Shown here piece after piece: positions 25,637 to 35,251 of a stretch of 64,000 bases of DNA (the stretch's first letter is position 1; the number at the start of each line of letters is the position of its first letter). Under the pieces are notes generated by a model, which was not told the origin of the DNA, ran no database searches, and saw only the letters and a program-made list of their open reading frames with translations. A program made the position numbers and the translations under genes. Source of the stretch: CAVVFX01 sp963747535 (GTDB taxonomy: Bacteria; Acidobacteriota; Terriglobia; Bryobacterales; Bryobacteraceae); contig CAVVFX010000019.1 of NCBI GenBank assembly GCA_963747535.1, positions 62,001-126,000 of the forward strand, given 5' to 3'.

Positions 25637-28426
25637 TCATTGACCCACGACCAAATAAGCATTTGCCGGCGACGTAATCCCATTCACCGTAATAGTCAGC
25701 GGCAAACTGCCCGGGACAACGTCGCCCGGAACGACGAAGTCCACCTGATAGATTCCGGCGCAGCACGGTGAAAGCCCGGCATACAGGATGTCGGCTGCCG
25801 GGACCGCCTCGTCGCCCAGCATGAGCGACGGCAGCGCAGCAAGTTGGGTCGCGCCGCCTGGCACCGTTCCCGGCGCAACTGCGGGACTGGTCGCCCCCCA
25901 ACCTGTGCCGTAAGCCTCGACGATCCCTCCCGCAACAATGGGACCGTTAACTCCAACGGCAGCAACCGCACCGGACGAGGTGAAGAATTCTGGAGATGCC
26001 ACATCAACTTTGACTCCGCCCATATTGCCGTTAACGGAGTGGGTGCCGCCGCAGTTCGCCATCACCTGCACGGTCGCGGGCCCGGGAGGCACAGCCGGGA
26101 CCAGCACATTCAGCTGATTCGGAAAGACGCCGGCGATCGACGCGCTCACACCGCCAAAGCTCACGCAAATCCCTGCCAAACTGGTGGGCAGCTTTCCCAA
26201 GTTAATATCAGCCGCCGCTAACAGGCGTTCGGTGCCTGGCGGCGAGAAGTTCGATCCGAAGATGCTGACCATCCCGCCCGGCGAGACGAGTTGAACCGGC
26301 GGGGTGCTCCCGCCTGCGCCAATCACGCCGCCCGAACTGATAACCGGTGGAATGCCGCCCGGTCCCACAGGCATTGCCTCGCGAAGATAGATTCCGCCGT
26401 CCGAGAGATACAAGTTACCGGACGGATCGACCGCCATTCCCGCGATGCTGCTAAAGGTTGCCTGCGCCGCATTGCCCCCGTCGCCGCGCGACACAAACGG
26501 CGTCGTATTGCTGCCCGCGATGGGCGTTAGCGCACCGGTTGAGTCGATTTCCACGGCCTGGGCAAATGTACTGATGAAAATGTCGCCGACCGAATCGATC
26601 CCGACGGCGGTTGGCGCACCAATGGCAGTCGCCGTTGGTGTGCCGGCCTGGATGGCTCCGCCGGGCACTTTACCATTGCCTGCAACGATGGACATCGTCC
26701 CCGAACTGACGACGCTCACACGATTGTTCACCGAGTCGCAGATGTACAAATCGTTCAGGCTGTCCGTGACCAGACAGTAGGCGTATCCGATAGGCGTGCT
26801 GAGGGCCGGCCCGCTGTCTGCGCCTTTGCTGGCCGAGGACGAACCCGCAAACGGTGACAAGCGGCCGGTGGGATCGACCTTGTAGACGATCGGTATGGAT
26901 GCGCCGATGGCCATGACCACCTGGCCGAAGTAAAGGTTGCCGTTCGTGTCGACCGCCAACGGACCCGGAAGAATCGCGGCCGATGTGGCGCTGATACCCG
27001 CTGCGATCTGCGCCGCCCCTCCACCCGCCACGGTGGTGATTACGCCGGTCGAGTCAACCTTGCGAATCCGGCCGTTGCCGTAGTCTGCAATGTACAGGTT
27101 GCCCGATGAGTCCACGGCGAGGCTATTCGAAAACTGGGCTGCGTGTTTCAGGTTGAGCCTGGCAGACGTAGCAGGTCCGCCGTCGCCGGAGAAGCCGATG
27201 ATGCCGGTGCCGGCGACCGTCGAGATGATGCCGCTCGGGTTAATCATGCGAACGCGGTTGTTGCCCACATCCGCCAGGTAAAGATTACCTTGCGAGTCCG
27301 CGGCGACCGAATCGAGCCCATTGAACATCGCCATGGCCGCAGGCCCGTTGTCTCCCGCAAAATGCGCCATTCCCGCCACTGTCTGGAGATAGCCGGTGGC
27401 CGCGGAAATCGTCTCGACAAAGTTGGAATTGAAGTCCGCCAGCGCGAGATCGTGGCTCAGCGGATTGATCGCCAGCGATTTCGGAGCCAATAGCGTGACT
27501 TGTAAAGCCGGGCCCGGATCTCCCGGGTTGGAGTCACCACCCCCGGCATAGGGCTGAGGCGTCGTGGTGTTGGCGTAAATGCGATCGATCGTGTTGCCGT
27601 GCTGCAGGTAGACCGAGCCATCTGTGTCGGCCGCCAGACCATCATTACCGTTGTCGCTCAAGTACGATTGGATCAGTTGCACCAGCGTCGTGATGACACC
27701 GCTGCGAAGGCTGACCTGCCGGATGCGAGCGCCTCCAGCCTCATTGATGTACAGGACTCCGTTAGCTACGGCGATGGTACCGGGGAAAGTAAGAGACGCA
27801 TTGGTTGCCAGTCCGCCGTCACCTGCGGATTGATTGCCATGGTTGCCGGCGACCACTTTGGAATTCTTCCCGTCGAGCGTGAAAGCGACCACACTCCACG
27901 TGGAATCGTCGGATACGTACAGGTAGGTGTTGTCGAGAGCCAGAGCGCCTGGATTCAGCGGTACTTGCAGCGCCGCAACGCCCGTCGCGGCGTTAGATGG
28001 CGCGAGATAGGCAGGCAGTGCGCCGGTGCCGGCGAACCGTTCGATAGTTCCATTCGGGGTCACCTTGCGGACCTCCATAGCGCCGAAATCGGCGATATAG
28101 ACGTTCTGTTGCGCGTCGATCGCGAGCCCTCCGATCCAAATGAGGCTCGCCGCCGTTGCCGGTCCGCCATCCCCGAGTTGGGAAGGGTTACTCGCGCCGT
28201 TGCCGGCAATGAGGGTAGTGGTGCCGTCGGGATTCAAGCGCCAGATCTGGGCGTAAGTCCCATAGTAAAGATTGCCGTACGGGTCGTAAGCCACTACCGC
28301 AGGCTGAACGAGGCGCTGCTCTATCGCGATCGAACTCGCCCCGGGAACTAGTCCCGCCGCCGTGGCCATTACAAACGAAGGAGGATCAGCCCATAGAGTG
28401 GAACTGATAAAGAGAAGCAACGCCAA
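25637..28426 (-). CDS. Secreted NHL-type beta-propeller protein with Solibacter C-terminal domain
   Basis: About 930 residues. An N-terminal signal peptide (LALLLFISSTLWADPP) is followed by many NHL-like propeller repeats of the type DSQGNLYLADVGNNRVRMI and DSSGNLYIADYGNGRIRKVD, each with GDGGPA loops. The last 230 residues (from PVQLVSPGGMVSIFGSNFSP to ANAYLVVGQ) match the Ig-like domain described as the Candidatus Solibacter C-terminal domain (TIGR03437 type): GIYQVDFVVP, YGTGWG. The frame extends to 28690, but that extension translates repeat DNA; a TTG at 28426 just before the signal peptide is preferred, with no clear ribosome site. Probably cell-surface or extracellular; ligand unknown. 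Confidence 0.83.
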   Translation of the reverse strand: MALLLFISSTLWADPPSFVMATAAGLVPGASSIAIEQRLVQPAVVAYDPYGNLYYGTYAQIWRLNPDGTTTLIAGNGASNPSQLGDGGPATAASLIWIGGLAIDAQQNVYIADFGAMEVRKVTPNGTIERFAGTGALPAYLAPSNAATGVAALQVPLNPGALALDNTYLYVSDDSTWSVVAFTLDGKNSKVVAGNHGNQSAGDGGLATNASLTFPGTIAVANGVLYINEAGGARIRQVSLRSGVITTLVQLIQSYLSDNGNDGLAADTDGSVYLQHGNTIDRIYANTTTPQPYAGGGDSNPGDPGPALQVTLLAPKSLAINPLSHDLALADFNSNFVETISAATGYLQTVAGMAHFAGDNGPAAMAMFNGLDSVAADSQGNLYLADVGNNRVRMINPSGIISTVAGTGIIGFSGDGGPATSARLNLKHAAQFSNSLAVDSSGNLYIADYGNGRIRKVDSTGVITTVAGGGAAQIAAGISATSAAILPGPLAVDTNGNLYFGQVVMAIGASIPIVYKVDPTGRLSPFAGSSSASKGADSGPALSTPIGYAYCLVTDSLNDLYICDSVNNRVSVVSSGTMSIVAGNGKVPGGAIQAGTPTATAIGAPTAVGIDSVGDIFISTFAQAVEIDSTGALTPIAGSNTTPFVSRGDGGNAAQATFSSIAGMAVDPSGNLYLSDGGIYLREAMPVGPGGIPPVISSGGVIGAGGSTPPVQLVSPGGMVSIFGSNFSPPGTERLLAAADINLGKLPTSLAGICVSFGGVSASIAGVFPNQLNVLVPAVPPGPATVQVMANCGGTHSVNGNMGGVKVDVASPEFFTSSGAVAAVGVNGPIVAGGIVEAYGTGWGATSPAVAPGTVPGGATQLAALPSLMLGDEAVPAADILYAGLSPCCAGIYQVDFVVPGDVVPGSLPLTITVNGITSPANAYLVVGQ

Positions 28427-28483
28427 GACATCCGAAGCAACCTGTGGCAGAAGTCTCTGCAGCGCGCGAGAGCCGGTGAAAAC

Positions 28484-28640
28484 ACCTACTCCGTATAGCG
28501 GCAAGCCGCAAAAACGGCTGCTGCGCAGCCGGGCAGACCACAAAAAACGATGGTCTCCCCTACGGCAGGCCAGGGGCCAACGAAGAATCAACTGTTTGCA
28601 AGCCTTGTGGAGTAGGCCTTTGGCCTGCGCAGTAGCCGTT
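28484..28640. repeat. Mosaic of R2 and R1 (copy 5) repeats
   Basis: CTACTCCGTATAGCGGCAAG (R2-type) leads into GGCTGCTGCGCAGCC (28516-28530) and GGGCAGACCA-N10-TGGTCTCCCC (28531-28560, one stem mismatch). An inverted R2, GTGGAGTAGGCCTTTGGCCT, follows near 28612. The order of R2 and R1 is the same as at 23.84-23.92 kb. It lies between the cyclophilin and propeller genes. Confidence 0.82.
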
Positions 28641-28690
28641 TTTAAGGCCTGTCGCAAAATCCCCATATAGGGGAAATCGGCAACCTTCAA

Positions 28691-29353
28691 TTATTCTTGA
28701 ACGATTGACGCAGTTTTTATGTAATCGAGCTTGGGGAACTCCTGCTGGACATAAGCATTCCCCTCATTTTCAATGCGATGTTGATCAGGCTGTTCTCCAT
28801 AACCGGAATAGATCTGGTCGACCACGTTCATCCCGTCGATCACCCGTCCAAATGGCGCGAACCCTTGCCCGTCCAGCCGGACGTTGTCGTTGGTGTTGAT
28901 GAAGAGTTGCGTGGTACGGGTTCCCGGCCCGGCAGTGGCGAAGGTAACGGTGCCCCGCATGTTGTTCTCTTTGACCGGATCGTCCTGGAGGTTCGCCTGT
29001 CGCCAGCGTGCCGTCAGCTTGGGATCGCCGCTGATGCCGAACTGGATGATAAAGTTCGGCACCACCCGGAAGAAGCGGTCGCCGTTAAGGTAGCCGGTCT
29101 TGACCAGCGTGTAGAAACGGTCCGCGCCGATCGGCGCCCAGTCCCGTTCCACCTGGATCAGGACCGGCCCCTTGGTGGTATCGAACCGCACCTTGAAATG
29201 ATCGGGAGCCTTTTCGTTGGGAACCGGAGCCAATTCCTCTTTCGATCCGCCTCCGGACGAACAAGCCCCGCAAATCAGAGCCAATACGATTGCTGCGAAA
29301 ACCCCTCGGTCATTCGTCGACAGTGCCATAAGTTGAAATTTACGCTGCGCCAT
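28691..29353 (-). CDS. Cyclophilin-type peptidyl-prolyl isomerase lipoprotein
   Basis: Accelerates cis-trans isomerisation of Xaa-Pro bonds in exported proteins. 220 residues with a lipoprotein signal: hydrophobic VFAAIVLALICGAC, cleaved before Cys, then SSGGG. The cyclophilin domain covers about residues 53-215 with DRFFRVVPNFIIQFGISGDP, MRGTVTFATAGPGTRTTQLF and FAPFGRVIDGMNVVDQIYSG. Start ATG at 29353; a second ATG at 29329 (MALSTNDRG) would give a more typical signal peptide. Probably anchored in the envelope. Confidence 0.9.
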   Translation of the reverse strand: MAQRKFQLMALSTNDRGVFAAIVLALICGACSSGGGSKEELAPVPNEKAPDHFKVRFDTTKGPVLIQVERDWAPIGADRFYTLVKTGYLNGDRFFRVVPNFIIQFGISGDPKLTARWRQANLQDDPVKENNMRGTVTFATAGPGTRTTQLFINTNDNVRLDGQGFAPFGRVIDGMNVVDQIYSGYGEQPDQHRIENEGNAYVQQEFPKLDYIKTASIVQE

Positions 29354-29414
29354 GTTGTCTAAAGTGAGCTACCCATCAAATGGGATTGTAGCAGTGCCGC
29401 GCGAATGCACGCGA

Positions 29415-31394
29415 TCACATGGCGTGGAAGGTGAGCTTGGAGCCGTCCGGTCCGCCAATGTAGACGCGTTGTGTGGCTTTGGTGAAGTCTCCCGCTAAGG
29501 CTTTCGGAATATCCATAAACTTCTGCGGATTACGATCGGTCAGCGGAAACCAACTGCTTTGAATCTGCACCATGATGCGATGGCCGGCGCGGAAGGTGTG
29601 GGCCACATCGGGTAGAGCGAACTCGATCCGGTCGGGTTTTCCGGGCTCGAAAGGGACCGGTTTTTCGAAGCTCTTGCGAAATTTGCCGCGGAAGGGTTCG
29701 CCGCGGATCAATTGCTGGTATCCTCCCATCACCGAAATGACCGTGGCAGCGGTGGCGTCCGGGGCAGGTGCGGCGGGCGGCGCAGGGGTATTGTAGTCGG
29801 GAGTGTCCGCAGGATAGACGTCAATGAGCTTGACGTCGAAGTCCGAATCGGTCCCGCTAGTGGAGACCTTCAGGTCGACGGCGATCGTTCCAACCACGGT
29901 TACGTCGTGATCCAGGAGATCGGTTTTGTAAACCAGCACATCGGGACGGGTGGCGGCGAAGCGTTGGTCTTCCGTCATGTAGGTATTGAGGACGCGCGCA
30001 CCAATCAGGGAACCGAGGTAGGGGACCGGGCGGTTGGGATCGGCGAGGTATTCATCAAAGGCCGCCTGAGCGGGCGGTTGCCAGGCGAGTTTGCCTTTGG
30101 CGTCGAGATAGATCGTGGCCGGCTTAGCTTCATCGGGGGGCCACTGGTCGAATTTGCGCCACTGATTCACCCCGGTCTCAAAGACGTAGGCGCGCGGAAA
30201 CTTCCCGTCACCGCGCCCCTTCAAGTGGAAAAGGAAGAATGGGAATTCGATCTTCTCGCGGTAATAGAGGGCGGTCTTGGAGCCGAAATTGACATTGCCG
30301 AGGCGATCGCCGTCGCCGCGCGAGAAACCGCCGTGGTTCCAGGGTCCCATGACCAGCATGTCGACGGCGGGCGGCGAGTGCTTTTCCATGAAGGCGTGCT
30401 GGCGCAGCGGTCCTTGCGGATCCTCGGTGTCGTACCAGCCTCCGACCAGCATCACGGCGGGCTTAATGTTCTTGAGGTATTTCCAGATGGCCCGAGACTG
30501 CCAGACGTCATCGTAAGTGGTGTGGTCGATGTTGAGATTCCACAGGGGCTGCTTGTGTTTGAAATACTTCTCGTCGGCGTTGGCGAGCGATCCCATCGCG
30601 AGATAGAAATCGTAGCCGTCGGGCGTGCCGAACTGGAAGGGGAGGGTCGGCTGGGGCGGCTCGGGATCTCCTTCGCGGGCGCGGAAGCCCATGTAGAACG
30701 CGAAGCGGTGGGCCAGCATGAACGCGCCGTTGTGGTAGGAGTCGTCGCCCATGTAGTAATCGGTCACGGGCGCTTGAGGAGAGACCGCAACGAGTGCGGG
30801 ATGGGCATCGATCATGCCGGCCGTGGCATAGAACCCGGGCTGAGAAATACCCCACATGCCCACTTTGCCGGTGTTGCCCGGAACCTGGTGGATAAGCCAG
30901 TCGATGGTGTCATAGGTGTCGGTGTTCTCATCCGTATCCTTAGGTCCGTTCTTGACGGGCTTGTGGGGGCGGATGACGACGTATTCGCCTTCGCTGAGAT
31001 AACGGCCGCGGACGTCCTGGTAAGCGAAGATGAATTTCTCGCGGGCGAAGAGTTCGGACGGCCCGAGGTTCGAGCGGTACTGCTCGATGCCGTAGGGCGC
31101 AACGCCGTACCCGGTGCGCTGCAGCAGGATGGGGTATGTCCGGTTGTCGATAAAAACGTCTTTGGGGACGTAGACCGAGGTGAAGAGTTTGACGCCATCG
31201 CGCATCGGAATGCGGTATTCGAATTTGGTGTAATTCTCGCGGACGAAATCCCGGCCAGGAGATCCGGCGGCCGAAGGTGCGGCAGGAAGAGGCGCAGGAG
31301 CAGGAGGGGTCGCGGGAGCGGCGGATCCGGTTGCGCGGCTCTGAGCCTGAAGGAGGGACGCGACAAGGAAGAGCGCGAATAGGTTAGCCCGCAT
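29415..31394 (-). CDS. CocE/NonD-family serine hydrolase (S15-like), secreted
   Basis: About 659 residues, related to cocaine esterase and X-Pro dipeptidyl peptidases. Start ATG at 31394 (MRANLFALFLVASLLQAQS) gives a signal peptide; the frame upstream overlaps the divergent methyltransferase gene. The alpha/beta-hydrolase part has RDGVKLFTSVYVPKD, nucleophile Ser in MWGISQPGFYATAGM, Asp in GGWYDTEDPQGP and His in GPWNHGGFSRGD. A C-terminal jelly-roll domain ends with HRIMVQIQSSWFPLTDRNPQ. A Pro/Ala-rich linker follows the signal peptide. Such proteins hydrolyse amides or esters such as N-acyl peptides or beta-lactams; the substrate is not known here. Confidence 0.88.
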   Translation of the reverse strand: MRANLFALFLVASLLQAQSRATGSAAPATPPAPAPLPAAPSAAGSPGRDFVRENYTKFEYRIPMRDGVKLFTSVYVPKDVFIDNRTYPILLQRTGYGVAPYGIEQYRSNLGPSELFAREKFIFAYQDVRGRYLSEGEYVVIRPHKPVKNGPKDTDENTDTYDTIDWLIHQVPGNTGKVGMWGISQPGFYATAGMIDAHPALVAVSPQAPVTDYYMGDDSYHNGAFMLAHRFAFYMGFRAREGDPEPPQPTLPFQFGTPDGYDFYLAMGSLANADEKYFKHKQPLWNLNIDHTTYDDVWQSRAIWKYLKNIKPAVMLVGGWYDTEDPQGPLRQHAFMEKHSPPAVDMLVMGPWNHGGFSRGDGDRLGNVNFGSKTALYYREKIEFPFFLFHLKGRGDGKFPRAYVFETGVNQWRKFDQWPPDEAKPATIYLDAKGKLAWQPPAQAAFDEYLADPNRPVPYLGSLIGARVLNTYMTEDQRFAATRPDVLVYKTDLLDHDVTVVGTIAVDLKVSTSGTDSDFDVKLIDVYPADTPDYNTPAPPAAPAPDATAATVISVMGGYQQLIRGEPFRGKFRKSFEKPVPFEPGKPDRIEFALPDVAHTFRAGHRIMVQIQSSWFPLTDRNPQKFMDIPKALAGDFTKATQRVYIGGPDGSKLTFHAM

Positions 31395-31461
31395 TTGGTC
31401 TTTCCGGTATGATAACTCACGGGCAGGCGGATTGAAGTCTGTCTGCCAAGGAGTGTGCTGG

Positions 31462-32142
31462 ATGAGGAACATTTTGCGCGTCGGACTTGTGCTGCTGGTT
31501 GGGGCTTCCGTACTGGCCGGGCAGGTCGCGACCAAAGCCAACGAGAATTATCAGACCGAGCAGGGCCGTGCATCCGTGGCCAAGGGTCTGGGAGCGCCGG
31601 ACCGGGATCAAAAACAGCGCCCCGAGGAGTTGGTTAAGGCACTTGGGATCAGGCCGGGGATGACGGTAGCGGATGTGGGGACTGGAGTCGGCTACATGCT
31701 TCCGTATCTGAGTCCGGCAGTGGGACCGAAGGGCAGGGTTCTGGCGGAGGATATCTTCGATGATTTTCTCGCGAAGGCTCGGGCAACTGCGCAAAAAGCG
31801 GGGCTGAGCAACATCGAGTTCGTCAAGGGCACCGAGCACAGCGCCAACCTCCCGGCGGGCAGCGTGGATGTGATCATGGCGCTAGATTCGTACCATCATT
31901 TCAACTATCCGAAAGAAATGCTGGCGGGATTCAAGTCGGCGTTGAAGCCGGACGGACGCCTGGCGATCGTGGAGTACTACAAGCGCGCAGGCGCCATGGG
32001 CGGCGGAAACTCCGCGCTGACGCACATCCGGCTGGACGATGCAGACGTGATCAAGGAAGTAGAGAGTGCCGGCTTCTCGCTGATCGAGGAGCGCGAGCAG
32101 ATTCCCAAGAGCCAGTACATCGCGCTGTTCCGATTGAAGTGA
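31462..32142 (+). CDS. Class I SAM-dependent methyltransferase with signal peptide
   Basis: 226 residues from the ATG at 31462, with AAGGAG 8 bases upstream. The N-terminus MRNILRVGLVLLVGASVLAG looks like a signal peptide, unusual for a methyltransferase but recurrent in this Methyltransf_11/25-like group. The SAM-binding motif is MTVADVGTGVGYMLPYL; later motifs are GRVLAEDIFDDFL, VDVIMALDSYHHFNYP and KPDGRLAIVEYYK. It is divergent from the CocE-type hydrolase gene, 67 bases apart. Substrate unknown. Confidence 0.85.
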   Translation: MRNILRVGLVLLVGASVLAGQVATKANENYQTEQGRASVAKGLGAPDRDQKQRPEELVKALGIRPGMTVADVGTGVGYMLPYLSPAVGPKGRVLAEDIFDDFLAKARATAQKAGLSNIEFVKGTEHSANLPAGSVDVIMALDSYHHFNYPKEMLAGFKSALKPDGRLAIVEYYKRAGAMGGGNSALTHIRLDDADVIKEVESAGFSLIEEREQIPKSQYIALFRLK

Positions 32143-32153
32143 TTCAAAGGGAA

Positions 32154-32426
32154 CTATTTGATATTGATATTGAGCACAGCGTCTGAATGTTCGTGACGCC
32201 AGGCCCAATAAGCTTGCTGATCCTCCGCTTTGAGCTTGGCGAAATCGACGTTCTTCCGGTGGTTCTGTTTCACCCAGATCCGATACGCCTGATCTTCATG
32301 ACTGTTCCACTGATGGTCGTCGTTGTGTTTCTGGTCGTGGTAGGTTTGCGCCATCAACACGGTTGGAATGGCTGCGGGGATTAGAAGGGCGGCACTGAAT
32401 AAAGCGGCAGGTAAAAAACGACGCAT
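32154..32426 (-). CDS. Small secreted hypothetical protein
   Basis: 90 residues from the ATG at 32426 (AGGAGAG five bases upstream). Signal peptide MRRFLPAALFSAALLIPAAI ... VLMAQ, then a short, charged, His/Trp-rich mature part with HDQKHNDDHQWNSHEDQAYR and YWAWRHEHSD. I do not assign a domain. Similar His-rich YHDxxHNDxHxWN proteins occur in acidobacteria as I recall, without known function. It converges with the methyltransferase gene (11 bases between stops). Confidence 0.72.
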   Translation of the reverse strand: MRRFLPAALFSAALLIPAAIPTVLMAQTYHDQKHNDDHQWNSHEDQAYRIWVKQNHRKNVDFAKLKAEDQQAYWAWRHEHSDAVLNINIK

Positions 32427-32499
32427 AATTACTCTCCTGCCGGTAGGAGGTGCAATTGCCGTGCCAGAGATTCCAATGTAAATTGCGGGCGGGCAATTC

Positions 32500-32580
32500 G
32501 GAGGCTGCTCTGCAGCCGGCAGACCACAAAAAACAATGGTCTGCCCCACGGCAGCCCAAGGGCCTACTCCATGCCGGGCT
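32500..32580. repeat. Dispersed hairpin repeat R1, copy 6, plus R2 fragment
   Basis: GGCTGCTCTGCAGCC (32503-32517), GGCAGACCA-N10-TGGTCTGCC (32518-32545) and CCCAC, then AAGGGCCTACTCCATG (R2-like) up to the end of the glycosyltransferase gene. Confidence 0.85.
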
Positions 32581-32587
32581 GCGGACT

Positions 32588-34036
32588 TCAGTTGGCGTCT
32601 TTGCCCAGCAGCACTTGCGGGATGGTTTTGAGCAGGATCTTACAATCGAGGCCCAGGGACCAGTTGTCGATGTACTGCATATCCATTCGCATCCAGGTCT
32701 CGAAATCGAGGCGGTCGCGGCCGTTCAACGCCCAGAGGCAGGTGATGCCCGGGCGCATGCGCAGACGGCGACGCTGCCAGCGCTGATACTGATCGACTTC
32801 ACTGGGGATCGCGGGACGAGGTCCGACGAGCGCCATGTCGCCTCGCAAGACGTTATAGAACTGCGGTAACTCATCGAGCGAAAACTTGCGCAACCACCGG
32901 CCGACGGGAGTGACACGCGGGTCGTCACGCGCGATTTTAGCGGCTATGGTACGCGCAGGCCGGTCGCCGCGTGGATTTCCCGCCGCGACCGCGGCGGCGG
33001 CTGAGTCGATACGCATGGAGCGAAACTTATAACAGATGAAGCGACGCCCGTTGAGACCGCAGCGCTCCTGGCGGAAGATCACTTTTCCGCGAGAGTTCAG
33101 GCGGATAGCAGCGGCGATGATGGCCATGAAAGGCGCGGCCAGCACCAGCGCGGCGGACGCGAGCACCACATCGATGGCGCGTTTGGCGAACAGGCGGACT
33201 TCGTCGTCAGGGGCAGCCGAGAAAGTGAGCAACGGCGTGGATCCCAGGCGTTCCAGACACACGTCGCTGTTGACGTGCGGAAAAAAATCGACGGCGATGC
33301 GGGTGCGCACACCTTCCTCGTCGCAAAGGAGGAGCACTTCTTCGAGCTCGGGGACGCGCGCGGCGTCCACCGCGAAGACGATCTCGTCGATAACGTGACG
33401 GCGCAAGAGAGGCGTGATCTCGTTGGGCGAATACAAGGGGTAGGAGGCCAGGAGACCCGGCTGGTCCGGCATCATCGCGGCAGGAGCGGCGGGACCATCC
33501 CATTCGACGAAGCCCTTGATGCGAAGACCGCGATCGTTGGCCGCCTCGATAGTTTCGGCGAGTTGGAGAGCGCGCGGTCCGGTGCCGACGATGAGAATGT
33601 AGCGTAGCGCACCGAATTTCTTTCGCACCCAACCGATCAGCGGGCCGGAAAGCAGGCGGAACAGCGAAAAAAACAGCCAGCTGAAAAAAGCAAAAAAAAC
33701 GATGAACGGACGGCTCAGGTCCAGGCGGACGAGGTATTGGAAAACTACAATGGCTAGGGCCAGGTATGCTGCCTGACTGAAGGAGTCGCGTAGAATGGCA
33801 ATCGGCTTACCGGAATCGAGCTTCTCATATACGCCAAGCCAGCGGCCGAAGCATACGGCGGCAACTAGAACAAAACCCAGGATGAGGACTATATGGGCGG
33901 GGAGGATAAAAAAATCGTGTTCGAGGAATGTGATCTGCGAGCGGACCTCATAGGCGGCGTAAAATGCCGCTATGGTCAAAAGCAGGTCGGATAACTCAAA
34001 TAGTAGCCGCGCCTTGCGATGCTGGCTGCTAAACAT
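32588..34036 (-). CDS. Undecaprenyl-phosphate sugar phosphotransferase (polyprenyl glycosylphosphotransferase)
   Basis: Transfers a sugar-1-phosphate to undecaprenyl phosphate to start an exopolysaccharide repeat unit; inner membrane. 482 residues from the ATG at 34036 (MFSSQHRKARLLFELSDLLL). Four N-terminal membrane segments (about 15-115), a cytoplasmic Rossmann-like CoA-binding domain (YILIVGTGPRALQLAETIEA), then a C-terminal bacterial sugar transferase domain: membrane-embedded helix at RAIDVVLASAALVLAAPFMA, VIFRQERCGLNGRRFICYKF, RKFSLDELPQFYNVLRGDM and ALVGPRP. Same overall layout as WcaJ/WbaP-type enzymes. The EPS export genes are about 9 kb away. Confidence 0.92.
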   Translation of the reverse strand: MFSSQHRKARLLFELSDLLLTIAAFYAAYEVRSQITFLEHDFFILPAHIVLILGFVLVAAVCFGRWLGVYEKLDSGKPIAILRDSFSQAAYLALAIVVFQYLVRLDLSRPFIVFFAFFSWLFFSLFRLLSGPLIGWVRKKFGALRYILIVGTGPRALQLAETIEAANDRGLRIKGFVEWDGPAAPAAMMPDQPGLLASYPLYSPNEITPLLRRHVIDEIVFAVDAARVPELEEVLLLCDEEGVRTRIAVDFFPHVNSDVCLERLGSTPLLTFSAAPDDEVRLFAKRAIDVVLASAALVLAAPFMAIIAAAIRLNSRGKVIFRQERCGLNGRRFICYKFRSMRIDSAAAAVAAGNPRGDRPARTIAAKIARDDPRVTPVGRWLRKFSLDELPQFYNVLRGDMALVGPRPAIPSEVDQYQRWQRRRLRMRPGITCLWALNGRDRLDFETWMRMDMQYIDNWSLGLDCKILLKTIPQVLLGKDAN

Positions 34037-34159
34037 CGTTTCAAGCGTAACATACAGCCAGCCTCCCGGCGCGGCTACATAAGTAATGGGACGAACACTA
34101 ATGCGCGTGGTTGAACACAAACCATAGGACAATAAGCCCACCGGGCACGCCCAGGAGCC

Positions 34160-35050
34160 ATGCTGCAATATATTTCATCGAACCGTCCTCCCTGTCCGTG
34201 GAAAGAGCAGTTTACGGGCCAGTTTTCGAGGTTGAGGCGTTCGGAGCAGGTGCTGCTGTTTTACTTTGCCTACACCACCGTGATGGGCCTGACGTTCGGC
34301 GTGCGAGCCGTGAATCGTGCGGAGTTGCTGGCAATTAATGCAGCGATCTGGGTCGCGTTCCTGTGGCTGCTGACCCGCGTACCGCGCGCGGCGGCATGGC
34401 GCGACTGGCTTCCCTACCCGCTCAGTCTCCTTTGCTTTCGCGAGGCGGGCTGGCTGGCGTCGGCGGTTCACCTTCACGATCTGGAACGTAAATGGATCGT
34501 GTGGGACCGACTGCTGCTGGACACCCTCCATGGACGCGCGGCGATCGAATCGCTGGGGCCAGTGATTCCGACACTGCTGGAGACGGCATATCTGTCAGTT
34601 TATGTGATCGGCCCGCTGGGCGTCGGAGTCTTGTATGCGTTCCGCAGGCGAGATCAGGCGGACCGGTTGTGGCTGGCGTTCCTGTTGGGGCTGCTGTTGT
34701 CGTATATGCAGTTCCCCTTCTGGCCGTCGGAGCCGCCGCGCGTGGTGTTCCATGATTGGTACCTGCCGTCCTACCTGACTCCGGTGCGGCGACTCAATCT
34801 GTTTCTGGTGGGCAACTACGGCATCCATAGCAGCGTGTTTCCGAGCGCGCACGTGTCGGGCGCGATAGCGGCAGCGCTGATGCTGCGTGCCATATTGACG
34901 GACCGGCGACGTCTGGGCGATGCGCTAGTGGCCGTCGCCATCCTGATTGCGGTAGCGACGGTTTATGGACGCTATCACTACGCCGTGGATGCAGTGGCGG
35001 GTATGGCCGTGGGAGTCGTGGCGTACCGGTTGGCCTGCCGGATCGCTTAG
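34160..35050 (+). CDS. PAP2-family membrane phosphatase/transferase
   Basis: 296 residues, with about six predicted membrane segments. Late motifs of the PAP2 (type 2 phosphatidic acid phosphatase) superfamily are visible: SVFPSAHVSGAIAAAL (S-A-H motif) and YGRYHYAVDAVAGMAVG (R-x5-H-x3-D). The first motif (Kx6RP) is not clear; instead a PFWPSEPPRVVF segment precedes, as in AUR1/inositol-phosphotransferase-like members. Substrate could be a lipid or polyprenyl phosphate; divergent from the sugar phosphotransferase gene 123 bases away, which suggests undecaprenyl-phosphate metabolism. Confidence 0.82.
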   Translation: MLQYISSNRPPCPWKEQFTGQFSRLRRSEQVLLFYFAYTTVMGLTFGVRAVNRAELLAINAAIWVAFLWLLTRVPRAAAWRDWLPYPLSLLCFREAGWLASAVHLHDLERKWIVWDRLLLDTLHGRAAIESLGPVIPTLLETAYLSVYVIGPLGVGVLYAFRRRDQADRLWLAFLLGLLLSYMQFPFWPSEPPRVVFHDWYLPSYLTPVRRLNLFLVGNYGIHSSVFPSAHVSGAIAAALMLRAILTDRRRLGDALVAVAILIAVATVYGRYHYAVDAVAGMAVGVVAYRLACRIA

Positions 35051-35079
35051 TAGGGTCCTGAGTTAAGTTCGCGACGTAA

Positions 35080-35215
35080 GTCTAGAGCTGCTGCGCAGCC
35101 GGGGCAGACCACAAAAGACGATGGTCTGCCCCACGGAGTAGCATAGCCGCAACCAAACTTTGCCTGCTTCGCCGTGCTCGAACGCAGGCCAAAGGTCTAC
35201 TCCACCAAGAGATCG
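35080..35215. repeat. Dispersed hairpin repeat R1, copy 7, plus R2
   Basis: GCTGC-TGC-GCAGC (35087-35099), GGGGCAGACCA-N10-TGGTCTGCCCC (35101-35132, the longest R1 stem, 11 bp), then R2 GCAGGCCAAAGGTCTACTCC near 35183. Confidence 0.85.
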
Positions 35216-35251
35216 TCGCGGTTATCCGGTATTGGGCTCGGCGGTTAGGTA

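Noticed and set aside
28427..28690. N-terminal extension of the propeller protein
   Set aside because: It translates R1/R2 repeat DNA, and a signal peptide begins near 28426.
29712..31382. 556-residue open frame on the plus strand opposite the CocE-type hydrolase
   Set aside because: Antisense frame of a high-GC gene; composition (Gly/Val/Glu/Arg-rich) and lack of motifs show it is a shadow.
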